In this document: one piece after another, positions 46,335-56,312 of the stretch
Layout: the number at the start of each line of letters is the position of its first letter
How positions within the stretch are numbered: the stretch's first letter is position 1
Source: Litchfieldella anticariensis FP35 = DSM 16096
GTDB lineage: Bacteria; Pseudomonadota; Gammaproteobacteria; Pseudomonadales; Halomonadaceae
Length of the DNA: 64,000 bases
Direction of reading: 5' to 3'
Assembly: GCF_000409775.1 (NCBI RefSeq)
Contig: NZ_KE332377.1
Location: 186,001 to 250,000, forward strand
Made by a program: the position numbers and the translations under genes
Notes under the pieces: generated by a model
Databases searched by the model: none
Told to the model about the DNA's origin: nothing
Seen by the model: only the letters and a program-made list of their open reading frames with translations

Positions 46335-48277
46335 GACGGCTCCTTGTTCGAACGGCGACGCCGCGTTGCTGATTTTCCGTTACTCGAACGTCTGGCTCCG
46401 CTATTGCGCCGGCCTTTGGTCTGGAGCTTGGCGCGTGTCGGCACCTCGACGCCCTGGGCGCTGCCAAAGGCATCGTGCATGCGTGATGCGTCAGCAGTAG
46501 CCAGCAGTTCGCGCAAGTCCGTGATCAAGCTATCGAGAAAGGGTGCTGGGGCAGTCTCCTGTTCGGCAATGGCTGTCAGGCGCTGTTCCCACAGAGCGGT
46601 GCGCTCCGGTCGACTGGCGGCTTCAGGCAAGGCCTTGATCAGAGCATGCCCAGTGCGGCTGGCGCGCAGGGCATTTTGCTGGCGAACGAGATAACCGCGG
46701 GTGATCAGGGTTTCGATGATACCGGCACGAGTGGCCTCAGTTCCCAGACCATCGGTATCGCGCAGGGTGCGCTTGACCTCGGGATCTTCGACGTAGCGGG
46801 CGATGTTCATCATGGCCTTGATCAAACTGGCATCGGTGAATGGCTCGGGTGGACGGGTCTCGCGATCTTCCACTGCCTGATCGATGACAGTGGCGGGTTC
46901 GCCTTCGTGAAGTGGCGGTAATGGTAGTGCCTCGTCACGGGTAGTGAACAGTGGCTTCCAGCCAGGCTCGAGAATCTCACGACCTTGGGCACGAAAGATT
47001 TCCCCCGCAATATCGAATTCGGCTTTGATCTCACGAAACGACAGCATCGGGTAGAACTGAGCCAGCACGTTACGCACGATCAGACGGAAGACATTGGCCT
47101 CGGTATTCGATAGTCGGCTCATGTCGGCCTGGGTGCCGGTAGGGGCCAGGGCGTGGTGGGCACCGACTTTGCTGTCATTCCAGGCCTTGGAGCGACGTGT
47201 GAAGTCGGCGCCAGCTAGCCATTGGGCTAGGGAGTCGTCGCTGCCACACGCATTTTTCAAGGTCTTTTGGGCCAGCGCGAAGTGCGTCTCGGGCAAATAG
47301 CGGCAATCGCTGCGTGGGTAGGTAATCAGCTTGTGACGTTCATAGAGGCTCTGGCAAGCATCCAGTACCGCCTTGGCCGAAAGTTTGTAACGTCGTGCAG
47401 CGTCGACCTGCAGTGCCGACAGCGAGTAGGGCAGTGGTGCGGCCTGACGTTTGTGATGGGTTTCCAGCCGTGCCAGCTTGCCTTTGGCACCGGGCAAGCG
47501 TGCAACAAGGTCTTCAGCAGGGGCGCGTGTCAGCAAGCGACCCTGATCGTCCAAGGAATGGTGTTCGCCGGGCTGCCACCAGGCACGTAGCTGGCCGTGC
47601 TCGACAGCCAAGTCCACCCACAGCACGTAAAAGGGGCGAGGCTGGAAGGCCGCGATCTCGGCATCGCGGCGCACCACCAGACCCAATACCGGTGTCTGTA
47701 CGCGACCCACGGAAAGCACCCCATCATGGCCGGCCTGTCGCCCGACCAATGTCCACGCTCGCGATAGGTTGATACCGTACAGCCAGTCGGCTCGGGAGCG
47801 AGCTTCGGCAGCGCGATACAGTGGCTGATAGCGGGTGTTGTCCTCCAGATGTTCCAGGGCCTTCGACACCGCGGGGCGGTTGAGATCACTAACCAGCAGG
47901 CGCAATACAGGGCCTTTCCAGCCCAGGTGGTGGATCACCTCCTGAACCAGTAGTTGGCCTTCGCGGTCGGGGTCGCCGGCGTGAACCACCAGGCTGGCCT
48001 GCTTGAGCAAGCGGCGAATTACCGCCAACTGGCCACGTGCCTTGGGGCGCGGGATCAGCTTCCATTGTTGGGGTAGAATCGGCAGGTGATCGAGGCGCCA
48101 TTGCTTGTAGGCGGGATCGTAGGCATCCGGCGGTGCCTGCTCGAGCAGATGACCAAGACACCAGGTGACCAGCGTATCGCCTACGACGATGGCGCCGTCC
48201 TCACGCTTGGGGCTCCCGGGCAGGGCATCGGCGATGGCACGCGCCAGACTGGGCTTCTCGGCGATGATCAGGCGCAT
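46331..48277 (-). CDS. topB: DNA topoisomerase III
   Basis: 648 residues. Toprim domain: MRLIIAEKPSLARAIADAL, HAGDPDREGQLLVQEV; type IA core: NLSRAWTLVGRQ, SVGRVQTPVLGLVV and the catalytic Tyr in HKLITYPRSDCRYLPE; later GLGTEATRAGIIETLITRGY. The C-terminus ends in a basic tail (RRNSGARRSSNGKSATRRRR). Decatenates DNA. Start ATG 48277; an in-frame upstream extension to 48352 lacks conservation. Confidence 0.95.
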   Translation of the reverse strand: MRLIIAEKPSLARAIADALPGSPKREDGAIVVGDTLVTWCLGHLLEQAPPDAYDPAYKQWRLDHLPILPQQWKLIPRPKARGQLAVIRRLLKQASLVVHAGDPDREGQLLVQEVIHHLGWKGPVLRLLVSDLNRPAVSKALEHLEDNTRYQPLYRAAEARSRADWLYGINLSRAWTLVGRQAGHDGVLSVGRVQTPVLGLVVRRDAEIAAFQPRPFYVLWVDLAVEHGQLRAWWQPGEHHSLDDQGRLLTRAPAEDLVARLPGAKGKLARLETHHKRQAAPLPYSLSALQVDAARRYKLSAKAVLDACQSLYERHKLITYPRSDCRYLPETHFALAQKTLKNACGSDDSLAQWLAGADFTRRSKAWNDSKVGAHHALAPTGTQADMSRLSNTEANVFRLIVRNVLAQFYPMLSFREIKAEFDIAGEIFRAQGREILEPGWKPLFTTRDEALPLPPLHEGEPATVIDQAVEDRETRPPEPFTDASLIKAMMNIARYVEDPEVKRTLRDTDGLGTEATRAGIIETLITRGYLVRQQNALRASRTGHALIKALPEAASRPERTALWEQRLTAIAEQETAPAPFLDSLITDLRELLATADASRMHDAFGSAQGVEVPTRAKLQTKGRRNSGARRSSNGKSATRRRRSNKEPS

Positions 48278-48385
48278 GGAGGCTCTCGGTTTGCTAAATC
48301 TGGATATTCTTACAGTATCGGCGATGTGCTGCCAAGTATACTCTGAATTCATTGATGTATAGGGAAGCGCTGATTATGTACGACT

Positions 48386-49633
48386 ATGCGTGAGCATGGC
48401 AGAACACGGCGCCTGCTGGGGTTGGGCATGCGCACCGGTGGAGCATTGTTGGGTAGCCGCCTGGGGCGGGAAACCGATTGGCGCACCCTGGGCGAGGCCC
48501 TGTTCGAGGGACTTTCCGAACTCAAGGGGCCAGCCATGAAGTTGGCCCAGATCATGGCCCAGTGGGATGACCTGCTGCCGCCCGATCTGGCCGATGAGTT
48601 GGCACGCCTGCAGCGTCAGGCGGAGCCAATGCCTTGGCCGAAGATTCGCGAGGCCTTGGTGGCACATTATGGTGAACTGGACTCGGTTTTCGAGGAGATC
48701 GAGCCGACGCCGTTCGCCAGTGCGTCCATGGGGCAGGTACACCGGGCCACCACACGTCAGGGCGACCGGGTCGTGCTCAAGGTGCAATATCCGGGATTGG
48801 CTGAGGTACTGGAAAGCGATCTGGCCCAGGTGCGGCGCATGATGCGCCTGGGGCGCTGGCTCAAGGTTCCGCAGGTACGTCTCGACGCACTGTTCGAGGA
48901 ACTGGCCGAAAGCTTGCGCGGCGAGCTGGATTATCGTGCCGAGGCTCGGGCATTGGCCCGTTATCGCGAGCGTTATACCGCATGCGACTGGCTGGTGATT
49001 CCCGAACCACTGGAAGCGCTGTGCGGCCCGCATGTGCTGGCCATGCGCTATGTTCCGGGCACGCCGTTGCGCGAGTTGGAAGCGGCGCCAGACGACTTGC
49101 GCCAGAAGATGGCGACCCATCTGGCCGACTGGTTGACCGAGGAGCTCTTTACTTATGGTGAGCTGCATGCCGACCCGCATGCCGGCAATTTCGCCTGTGA
49201 TACCGAGGGGCGAATGGTCGTCTATGACTTGGGGGCGGTCATCCCGGTGCCGGCGGCGCGCCTGAAAACCATGCTCGAACTCCTCGATGCTACGCTGGCT
49301 CAGGATCCGCTGGGGATGGATGAAGCCATGCGACGACTAGGCGGGCGTCAGGGGGAAGGGGCACCGCTGGCGCTGTATCGTGAAGCGGCTGAGGCGGTTG
49401 CGCCACTTTTCGTCCCTGGGCCTCAGAATTTCGGCGATGTGCGCATCCACCGGCGTCTGCGTGAATTGAGTCCTCGCGTATGGGCGGCCTTGGATCGCTT
49501 GCAACCACCTGCCGACACGTTGCTGTTATCACGCACCTTGAACGGGCATTACTGGAACCTGGTACGCCTTGGAGCACGGCTGAACATGTATGAGCGCAGC
49601 CAACCGCTGCTGGGGTGGGCTCGTTCCCTGTGA
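48386..49633 (+). CDS. ABC1/UbiB/AarF-family atypical kinase
   Basis: 415 residues. Family motifs: LKGPAMKLAQIMAQWDDLLP (KxGQ-related), FASASMGQVHRATTRQGDRV (A-rich loop), VVLKVQYPG (Lys), FTYGELHADPHAGNFACD (catalytic HADPHxGN) and YDLGAVIPVP (DLG-type, here DLG). The protein is shorter than UbiB and has no clear C-terminal membrane helices, so it may be a paralogue acting on quinone or lipid metabolism. Not linked to ubiE or ubiJ. Confidence 0.88.
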   Translation: MREHGRTRRLLGLGMRTGGALLGSRLGRETDWRTLGEALFEGLSELKGPAMKLAQIMAQWDDLLPPDLADELARLQRQAEPMPWPKIREALVAHYGELDSVFEEIEPTPFASASMGQVHRATTRQGDRVVLKVQYPGLAEVLESDLAQVRRMMRLGRWLKVPQVRLDALFEELAESLRGELDYRAEARALARYRERYTACDWLVIPEPLEALCGPHVLAMRYVPGTPLRELEAAPDDLRQKMATHLADWLTEELFTYGELHADPHAGNFACDTEGRMVVYDLGAVIPVPAARLKTMLELLDATLAQDPLGMDEAMRRLGGRQGEGAPLALYREAAEAVAPLFVPGPQNFGDVRIHRRLRELSPRVWAALDRLQPPADTLLLSRTLNGHYWNLVRLGARLNMYERSQPLLGWARSL

Positions 49634-49634
49634 G

Positions 49635-51593
49635 TCAGCTACGGCTCTTGTCGAGTGTACGACGGGCTTGTACCAAGGCGCGATACCAGTCCCGACGCGG
49701 TGCTCCCACGGCCGGAGGGCGCTGGCTGAGATAGCTGACATTGCGGGGGTCACCCTGGGGATGCGTGGCATGATAGTGGGAAAGCATACGCAAGGTGTTT
49801 TCGCGCGCCCCGTAATTCTGAGCAAGAAAGTCGATGGCTGCCGGTTCCAGCTCTACCTGGTAGTGGCGCACCAATGCCAGGGCCAGTTGTTCGGCACTGC
49901 GTGACAGATCGACTTCGATTTCCTTGACCATGGCGGCACCCAGGGCCGCTTTGGCAGCTGCCGACAGGTTGGGCTCCAACTGGCCGAAGTCAGCGGCATT
50001 GGTGCTGTTGATGGCACGCTGCACCTCTGGGCGCGAAAGCTGAATATGTGGTTCCAGAGCCAAAGCAATTTCGATGGCAAGTCGCTTGGCACTGTCGACG
50101 CCCACGCTCAAACGCTGGTCGCGTTCACCGAAGGTCAGTCTGGTCGGACGATGCTCGATGCCGGCACGTGACAGGTGATCGGCGAGGTGCTTGCAGACCC
50201 GGGCCTTGGCTTCATCATCGAGGGTGATCACATGTTCGCGAATGCGCAGCCCGCGGCGACCGGGACCGAGGCGAAGGCGGGTATCGGCATCAGCGAATTC
50301 GGCACTGACTTTCTCCCAGCGTTCGAGCATCTTGAGCAGTTGGACATGTTGTCGCCCTACCTGCTCATAAGCACTGGAGACGCTTTTGTAAAGACGCATG
50401 GCATTGGTCAGCAGGTCGGCCTTATGACGCAACTGGCGACGCCGTTCGTACTGCCCTTCAGCTACCGCCTGGGCCAGATGCTGGATCTGTTCGGCCAGGG
50501 CGTCCATGGCCTGCAGCGAACGTGATAGCAAGATCTCGGCGCGCAGGCCGGAGGCGGCATCCTCGACCAGGGTGCCGGACTGTTCGGCAAGATACACCGT
50601 CAGTGCCTTGAGGCGTGACAGGCCGGTAGCCTGGGCGATTCGATGTCTTGCACGAGCCTGCTCCTGCGCATCGAAAGCCCTTGCCAGTTTCCAGCGGCCG
50701 CGGTATTCGAAAGTCAGCATCGGGATCTTGCGACCACTGATCAACTCGAAGGCCAGAATCAGCATTTCCTCCACATCCTGGAGGGTCATCAGCAACTCAT
50801 TGTCCTGCTCGATGGCGGCCAGCACACGTTCGATGAAGTTGTCGTCACGGGGTACGCCGTGGCGCAGGTCCGGCGCATAGCCCTGGAATCGTTCGCGCAG
50901 CAATGCCGTGGCCTGGGGGGCTGCTTCGGAGAGTTCGGCGAATTGAGGCTCCAGGGTTTCGCCATACAGCGCGACCATATCGCGAATGCGCGCATGCAGC
51001 CCGACGCGGCGATAGATATCGACCTGGCCGATGATCCGGGCGCTATCATGGTCATCGAGCAACTCCAGCGCTGCCAGTTCCACCCCTTCCGGCGAAAGAT
51101 CCTGCTTGCGCAGTAGCATGGCGGCGGCCTCACGTCGTCGTGCATCGCCTTCCAGGCTTTCGACGATCAGGTCGCGGGTGACCAGTAGTAGTTCTGGTAG
51201 CGTCCTGATGACGCGCTCGATCTTGGCAGAGGTTTTTTCGGCCTTGCGTGCACCGGTGAACTGATGCACTACATTGGCGATGATCCCCGCTACGCCGGTA
51301 ATCACCGTATAGGAGATGAAGAAGACGTAGTTCTCGGTCGTAGGCGCGCGGCCGTAGCCGAGCAGGTAACCTCCCCAAGCACCCAATAGTGTGACCGGCC
51401 CGGCTGTCCATAGGATCTGCAGCAGATTGATCGACCAGGGGACCTTTTCCACCGCTTGAGTGATACGTGCAATCTCATCGCGACCCTCGCGCTCCAAGCG
51501 CACCTGTGGCGTTTCGTGAGGGGCAGAACGAGAGCGGCGAAAGGGCAAACGCAAGACGGCAATCCTGTAACGAGCAACGGGAGGCTGGAACAC
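49635..51593 (-). CDS. Large uncharacterised membrane-anchored helical protein
   Basis: 652 residues, start GTG 51593 (no good ATG or TTG nearby). Two membrane spans at about 55-75 (LLQILWTAGPVTLLGAWGGY) and 88-110 (YVFFISYTVITGVAGIIANV) are followed by a mostly helical cytoplasmic region of over 500 residues, rich in acidic/basic pairs (VIRTLPELLLVTRDLIVESL, LLDDHDSARIIGQVDIYRRV, QYERRRQLRHKADLL). No catalytic motif is recognised. Divergent from the SEC-C protein with only 92 bp between them. I know of no function. Confidence 0.7.
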   Translation of the reverse strand: MFQPPVARYRIAVLRLPFRRSRSAPHETPQVRLEREGRDEIARITQAVEKVPWSINLLQILWTAGPVTLLGAWGGYLLGYGRAPTTENYVFFISYTVITGVAGIIANVVHQFTGARKAEKTSAKIERVIRTLPELLLVTRDLIVESLEGDARRREAAAMLLRKQDLSPEGVELAALELLDDHDSARIIGQVDIYRRVGLHARIRDMVALYGETLEPQFAELSEAAPQATALLRERFQGYAPDLRHGVPRDDNFIERVLAAIEQDNELLMTLQDVEEMLILAFELISGRKIPMLTFEYRGRWKLARAFDAQEQARARHRIAQATGLSRLKALTVYLAEQSGTLVEDAASGLRAEILLSRSLQAMDALAEQIQHLAQAVAEGQYERRRQLRHKADLLTNAMRLYKSVSSAYEQVGRQHVQLLKMLERWEKVSAEFADADTRLRLGPGRRGLRIREHVITLDDEAKARVCKHLADHLSRAGIEHRPTRLTFGERDQRLSVGVDSAKRLAIEIALALEPHIQLSRPEVQRAINSTNAADFGQLEPNLSAAAKAALGAAMVKEIEVDLSRSAEQLALALVRHYQVELEPAAIDFLAQNYGARENTLRMLSHYHATHPQGDPRNVSYLSQRPPAVGAPRRDWYRALVQARRTLDKSRS

Positions 51594-51685
51594 CCTAGCA
51601 TTGGTTGAGAACGTGCACCATCTCGGATGAGTCGCCGCTAGGCGGCATGTTAGACTAACCCGATTTTAGGGCGGTGGAGATTGCG

Positions 51686-53509
51686 ATGCTGGCGGCATGG
51701 GTGGAACAACTGTTGGGATTTGCCACTGAGGCGCTGGAAGCGATTCGCGACGACGAACACTACCCGTCTTTCATGGCCTGGACGCGTGAGCATGGCAAGT
51801 TGGCCGTGGGGGGGAACTTGGCACTGGCGCAGGCATTGGCGCCGGAGCTATGGTCGCAGACTCCCTTGGAGCGGCTCGACTTTGCCTGTGAACCACTGGC
51901 ACGTCCCGGGCGCAATGAGCCGTGCTGGTGTGACTCGGGACGCAAGACCAAGCACTGCTGCGGTGCCGTCACATTACCGGGGCCGGTACCCGAGCACCTG
52001 ATGTGGATGCTGTCACTGCGCGAGTGGAAGGGAGAAACGCTGAAAGCCGCATTGGCCAGCGGGCGAGCGCCAGCCCAGGCACTGCTCGAAGCGGGGTTGA
52101 TCGCTGCTGAAAGCGGCCAGCGTGGCCGGGCTCAACAGATTCTCGAGGCGCTGTTCTCCCAAGGGGACTGGTCGCGATTGCCCGAGCAGGCTGAGCCGGC
52201 TTTCGAATTGTTGGTCGACCTGTATCAGGAGCGTGGTTTCCATCGTAAACGGACCGCCTTGCTGGATGAGATCCTGGAACATGGCCCGCTATTCCTGCGG
52301 GGCGTGGCACTGGAGCGCCTGTGCTTGATGCATCTCGATAGTGATGATCTGGCGAGTGCACGCGAAGCGTTCGTACGGGCGCAGCAAGCACTGCCGGACT
52401 CCCCGACCCTGGCCTATATCGAAGCCATGCTATTGCTGCACGAAGGGAATGCCGAAGAAGCTGCTGAACGTGCACGCTTCTGGTTTCGAAGATTGTCTCG
52501 TCAAGGCGACCTGGATACTGATCAATTGGCTTTTCTTGCCGACTTGGCGGACAACCCTGGCGCGACGCTGGCTGAGCAGATGGTCAATTCCGAGGAGGAC
52601 CTTGCCGAGCCCCTGGCCTCCTTGCAGGCGCTGCTCGAGGTTTTACCTACCGCACCGTTGCTGCATTTCCAGCGTGGCCCCGAGGGCGAGCTCGAATACC
52701 ACAGCACGGCTCGTGAGGATACGCTCTATGCCGCTTGGCAGGAACATTTTCAGGTGCTGGTCGACGAAGATGCTGCCATGGGTTTCGAGGCTGATCCCTG
52801 GCCGCATGCCAGCCAGTGGTTGAGTGCGCTTTGCGCACACCCCGAATGGCTCGACTCACCCAAGGTCGTGCAGTCTTTGGCGTTGGCGTTGACCAATCGC
52901 TTCGGCAGTCTGCCGTGGATGGCGCCCAGCATGTTCGAACCTTTGGCGAAGCGCCTGGAGCGCTGGTTGACACAGCTCGAAGGCGAAGGCAGCGGGGGGT
53001 TCGTATGGGATGTTGCCGACAACGCCGTGTTACTGCGTACAGGGCTGGCCTTGGTCGTAGGTATGGAGCGTGGCGCTCGCGAGCGTTCCCGTCACCTTGC
53101 CGAGCGACTGTTGTCGCTCGACGATCAGGATAGCCTGGGGTTACGCGAGTTGGTGCTCGATCAACTGTTGCGCGAAGGGCGAAACGAGCATGCCCTGGAA
53201 GTCAGCCAACAACCGATGGAGACACCATTACTGGGTGTGCTGATGGGACGGGTCCTGGCACTATACCGACTCGAGCGCCAGGACGAGGCATTCGATGCCT
53301 TGCGTGAAGCGACTGACGTGAATACTCATGTGATTGCCATGCTGTGCGCCGAGAACCCGCGTGCAGCATCGCCAAGCGATGAGCTACCAGCGTCGGGCAG
53401 CCGTGCCGAGGCTTGGCAGTATCGCATCCTGATGCGCGACCAATGGGCCAACACGCGTGGCGCCCTGGCATGGTTGGAGGCGCAGCGTGCTCGATTGAAC
53501 GCGCGTTGA
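51686..53509 (+). CDS. SEC-C motif and TPR-like protein, function unknown
   Basis: 607 residues from ATG 51686, with GGAG 6 bases upstream (GTG 51674 would add four residues). A SEC-C zinc motif (GRNEPCWCDSGRKTKHCCGA, about residues 78-97) follows a short helical N-terminus; the rest is alpha-helical repeat (for example SAREAFVRAQQALPDSPTLA, HEGNAEEAAERARFWFRRLS) typical of TPR-like solenoids. SEC-C motifs mediate contact with SecB or other proteins in SecA. Other functions are not indicated by the sequence. Confidence 0.8.
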   Translation: MLAAWVEQLLGFATEALEAIRDDEHYPSFMAWTREHGKLAVGGNLALAQALAPELWSQTPLERLDFACEPLARPGRNEPCWCDSGRKTKHCCGAVTLPGPVPEHLMWMLSLREWKGETLKAALASGRAPAQALLEAGLIAAESGQRGRAQQILEALFSQGDWSRLPEQAEPAFELLVDLYQERGFHRKRTALLDEILEHGPLFLRGVALERLCLMHLDSDDLASAREAFVRAQQALPDSPTLAYIEAMLLLHEGNAEEAAERARFWFRRLSRQGDLDTDQLAFLADLADNPGATLAEQMVNSEEDLAEPLASLQALLEVLPTAPLLHFQRGPEGELEYHSTAREDTLYAAWQEHFQVLVDEDAAMGFEADPWPHASQWLSALCAHPEWLDSPKVVQSLALALTNRFGSLPWMAPSMFEPLAKRLERWLTQLEGEGSGGFVWDVADNAVLLRTGLALVVGMERGARERSRHLAERLLSLDDQDSLGLRELVLDQLLREGRNEHALEVSQQPMETPLLGVLMGRVLALYRLERQDEAFDALREATDVNTHVIAMLCAENPRAASPSDELPASGSRAEAWQYRILMRDQWANTRGALAWLEAQRARLNAR

Positions 53510-53537
53510 GCGCCAGGCTGCCAACCGGTGATACCTG

Positions 53538-54905
53538 TCATGTCGCGCTCGCTGTCGGCCGGGGCAACAGTTCACGATCGCGACTGATCCACCATGCCAG
53601 CAGGATTGCCGGTATCCCCAAAGCCGAGGCCAATGCGAAGAAGGTGGCATAGCCTTCTGACGCCACTACCAGGCCGCCGAAACCGCTGAGAAACTTGCCG
53701 GGCAGAGTCATCAATGACGAAAACAGGGCGTATTGGGTAGCCGTGTAGGCGCGCGATGTCAGGCTCGACAGGAAGGCGATGAATACCGTACTGGCTACCC
53801 CGTTGGCCAGGTTATCGCCGATGATGGCCATCACCAGCATGGGCAGGTTGGCGCCGGCGAGAGCCAGGGCCGAGAACAGCAGGTTGGTGAGGGTCATCAC
53901 TACCGCTCCCAATACCAGGATCGGCCCGATGCCGTAACGGGCCACCAGTACCCCACCTAGAATGCCGCCACTGATGCTCATGGCAATGCCGAAGACATTG
54001 GTCACGTTGGCAATGGTGGCCAGAGAAAAACCAAGGTCGATATACAGTGGATTAGCCATCGACGCCATGGCCAGGTCGCTGATGCGGAATATGCCGATGA
54101 ACACCAGTAGCCACATGGCCTTGAGACGATGGCGCGTGAAGAAGTCGGTAAAAGGGCAAACCACCGCACCGATCACCCACGCTCCCAGCCGGCGCAAGGA
54201 GCGCGGCTTGCCACGGCTGGCACGCAAGAACTGGCGAACCCGGGGTTCATGGATCAGTTGGGTATTGAGTGACAGCCGTTTGGGTTCCGGGCGTACCAGC
54301 ACGGTTATCACACCGACGCCGACCAGCGCCGCCATGGTCAGGTAGGCGACTTCCCAGGATGCCATGGCGGCGATATACAGGGCACCGGCACCAGCGGCCA
54401 GCAGGCCACCGCGGTAACCGATGATGTAGGTCGAAGCCATGGCGGCCTGGACATCATCGGGGGCCGACTCGATACGAAAGGCATCGATGGCAATATCTTG
54501 GGTCGCTGACCCGAACGCCACCAACAGCGAAAAGGCCGCCACCAGCCATAGATTCTGCTGGGGTTCGAGGCCCGCCAAGGCCACCAGGCCGGTCACGATC
54601 ATGGCTTGCGCAAGCAGCATCCAGCCGCGGCGCTGGCCAAGAGTGCTCGTCAGAAGGGGCAAAGACAGACGGTCGACAACCGGTGCCCAGAAGAATTTGA
54701 TCGAATATAGAATGCCGATCCACGAGAAGAAGCCTATTGCTGCGACTTCCACCCCGTCACTGCGCAGCCAGGCTGATAGTGTCGAGAACACCAACAGAAA
54801 GGGGAGGCCTGCCGAGAAGCCCAGAAACAACATGGTGATGACCGGGGCGCGGAAATAAACGGTCAGGGCGGTTCGCCAACTGCGACGCACGGGAGGGCGT
54901 GTCAT
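53538..54905 (-). CDS. ampG: AmpG-family muropeptide MFS transporter
   Basis: 455 residues, 12 or so membrane spans. AmpG features include the N-terminal MLFLGFSAGLPFLLVFSTL, GFFSWIGILYSIKFFWAPVVDR and ATQDIAIDAFRIESAPDDVQ blocks. It imports GlcNAc-anhydro-MurNAc peptides for peptidoglycan recycling. AGGAG lies before ATG 54905. Downstream of, and convergent with, the SEC-C gene 28 bp away, without a visible terminator. Confidence 0.92.
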   Translation of the reverse strand: MTRPPVRRSWRTALTVYFRAPVITMLFLGFSAGLPFLLVFSTLSAWLRSDGVEVAAIGFFSWIGILYSIKFFWAPVVDRLSLPLLTSTLGQRRGWMLLAQAMIVTGLVALAGLEPQQNLWLVAAFSLLVAFGSATQDIAIDAFRIESAPDDVQAAMASTYIIGYRGGLLAAGAGALYIAAMASWEVAYLTMAALVGVGVITVLVRPEPKRLSLNTQLIHEPRVRQFLRASRGKPRSLRRLGAWVIGAVVCPFTDFFTRHRLKAMWLLVFIGIFRISDLAMASMANPLYIDLGFSLATIANVTNVFGIAMSISGGILGGVLVARYGIGPILVLGAVVMTLTNLLFSALALAGANLPMLVMAIIGDNLANGVASTVFIAFLSSLTSRAYTATQYALFSSLMTLPGKFLSGFGGLVVASEGYATFFALASALGIPAILLAWWISRDRELLPRPTASAT

Positions 54906-55118
54906 GAAAGGACTCCTTGTGGGGTGTGGCGAAGCGACCGCGACCCGACGTCAAGCCGGACAGGTGCCGCGTGAGGCTGGTAAACTAGATCGCTAATGGC
55001 CATGACGGATTCCATGGAAACGGTTCGTTGCGAATGGCGTCGGTGGTGCTCGAAGCGTAGATTGTTGCAAAGCGACAAACCGGACACCAGCAGACATGCA
55101 AGAAACTTCAGGAGAGAT

Positions 55119-55661
55119 ATGAGCGAACGTATCGATGATCCCCAAGGATTGGATGAAGATGCCATTCCCCGCTGGTATGTCATTCAATGCAAGGGGGGAG
55201 AATCCTTCCGCGCCGCTGAACACCTGGACAACCAGGGATACGAGATTTTGCATCCGGTTCTCGAGGTGCAGCGCAAGCGTCGTCAGCGTTTGGTCTGGGT
55301 GGCTGAACCCTTGTTTCCTTATTATCTCTTTATTCGCTTGGATCGTCTGGCCAGCAACTGGCGGCCGATCCGTTCCACCCGTGGCGTCTTGAAGCTGGTT
55401 ACCTTCGGCAACGAGCCAGTGGCCGTGGATGATGCGCTGGTCGAGACACTCCGCCAGCATCCCTCGGGCGAGATGCGTGAGGCATCCAACGTCTATTTCC
55501 GTGCCGGTGACACGGTCGAGATAACCGAAGGTCCATTCAAGGACCTACAGGCGGTATTCGCTTCGCAGAAGGGCGAGGAACGCGCCATCGTACTGCTCAA
55601 CATGCTACACAAGCAGCAGCGCTTGGAAATACCGGTCTCCCAATTGCGCCGGCGCCCGTAA
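55119..55661 (+). CDS. rfaH: Transcription antitermination factor RfaH (NusG paralogue)
   Basis: 180 residues from ATG 55119, with AGGAG just upstream; a much longer frame starting at 54996 is not conserved. NGN domain: RWYVIQCKGGESFRAAEHLD, PLFPYYLFIRLDRLASNW; C-terminal KOW region: GDTVEITEGPFKDLQAVF. RfaH is recruited by ops elements to long envelope and virulence operons. It lies 27 bp before an FKBP gene. No clear ops sequence (GGCGGTAGCNT) was recognised in the window. Confidence 0.85.
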   Translation: MSERIDDPQGLDEDAIPRWYVIQCKGGESFRAAEHLDNQGYEILHPVLEVQRKRRQRLVWVAEPLFPYYLFIRLDRLASNWRPIRSTRGVLKLVTFGNEPVAVDDALVETLRQHPSGEMREASNVYFRAGDTVEITEGPFKDLQAVFASQKGEERAIVLLNMLHKQQRLEIPVSQLRRRP

Positions 55662-55688
55662 GACAGTCAACCCAGTAGGAGATTGTGC

Positions 55689-56195
55689 ATGCCGATTGCT
55701 CCTCAGCAGGTCGTCACCCTGCACTACACGTTGCACGATGCCAATGGCACGCTACTCGACGATTCGCGTGTCCGTGATACCCCGCTGGAATATCTGCACG
55801 GCCATCACAATATCGTTGCTGGTTTGGAGCGAGCCCTGGAGGGACAGCCACAAGGTGCGATTCTCAGCGTAACGCTGATGCCTGCCGAAGCCTACGGGGT
55901 GCGTGACGAGGCATTGGTGCAGCAAGTGGCTCGCACGGCGTTTCCGGTCGAGGGGCTGGCACCTGGCATGCGCTTCCAAACCCAGGGTGACGCCGGCCCG
56001 GAAATCGTCACCGTGCTCGAGGTGGGGGATGCCCACGTTACGATCGATACCAATCATCCCTTGGCTGGCGAAACACTCTCCTATCGTTTGGAAGTGCTGA
56101 GTATTCGTGAAGCGACACGTGCCGAACTTGCCAAGGGGCACCCTTTACCCCCCGATGTCGATCACACACAGGTGGAAGACCGCAAGGTGCCCTGA
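55689..56195 (+). CDS. FKBP-type peptidyl-prolyl isomerase, SlyD/FkpB-like
   Basis: 168 residues. FKBP core VVTLHYTLHDANGTLLDDSR, TPLEYLHGHHNIVAGLERAL and AILSVTLMPAEAYGVRDEAL with an insert-in-flap domain (HVTIDTNHPLAGETLSYRLE). The DTNHPLAG block is typical of SlyD/SlpA. The His-rich metal-binding tail of SlyD is missing; only a short DVDHTQVEDR remains, so it may be closer to FkpB. AGGAG at about 55677 precedes ATG 55689. Confidence 0.85.
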   Translation: MPIAPQQVVTLHYTLHDANGTLLDDSRVRDTPLEYLHGHHNIVAGLERALEGQPQGAILSVTLMPAEAYGVRDEALVQQVARTAFPVEGLAPGMRFQTQGDAGPEIVTVLEVGDAHVTIDTNHPLAGETLSYRLEVLSIREATRAELAKGHPLPPDVDHTQVEDRKVP

Positions 56196-56219
56196 ATCCC
56201 ACCCCTGACGTCTCAAAAA

Positions 56220-56233
56220 CTGATGTGGATCAA
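56220..56233 (+). promoter_or_regulatory. Upstream FNR/Anr-like box of ccoM
   Basis: CTGAT-GTGG-ATCAA matches TTGAT-N4-ATCAA at 9 of 10 positions, centred about 51 bp upstream of the second box. Confidence 0.5.
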
Positions 56234-56270
56234 GTATCGAGGCGCCCTTGCTGAGAGACAGCATGCAAAT

Positions 56271-56312
56271 TTGATCCAGGTCACGATCTCCCCGTGATGT
56301 GATGGCTAGAGT
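56271..56312 (+). promoter_or_regulatory. Class II FNR/Anr-type promoter of ccoM
   Basis: TTGAT-CCAG-GTCAC (56271-56284) is a looser dyad, 8 of 10. A -10-like TAGAGT (56307-56312) follows at the distance expected for an activator centred near -41.5. Microaerobic or anaerobic activation is inferred; it fits a cbb3 oxidase subunit. Confidence 0.5.

Noticed and set aside
54996-55118. Longer N-terminus for RfaH
   Set aside because: The additional 41 residues are unlike the family and AGGAG lies right before ATG 55119.
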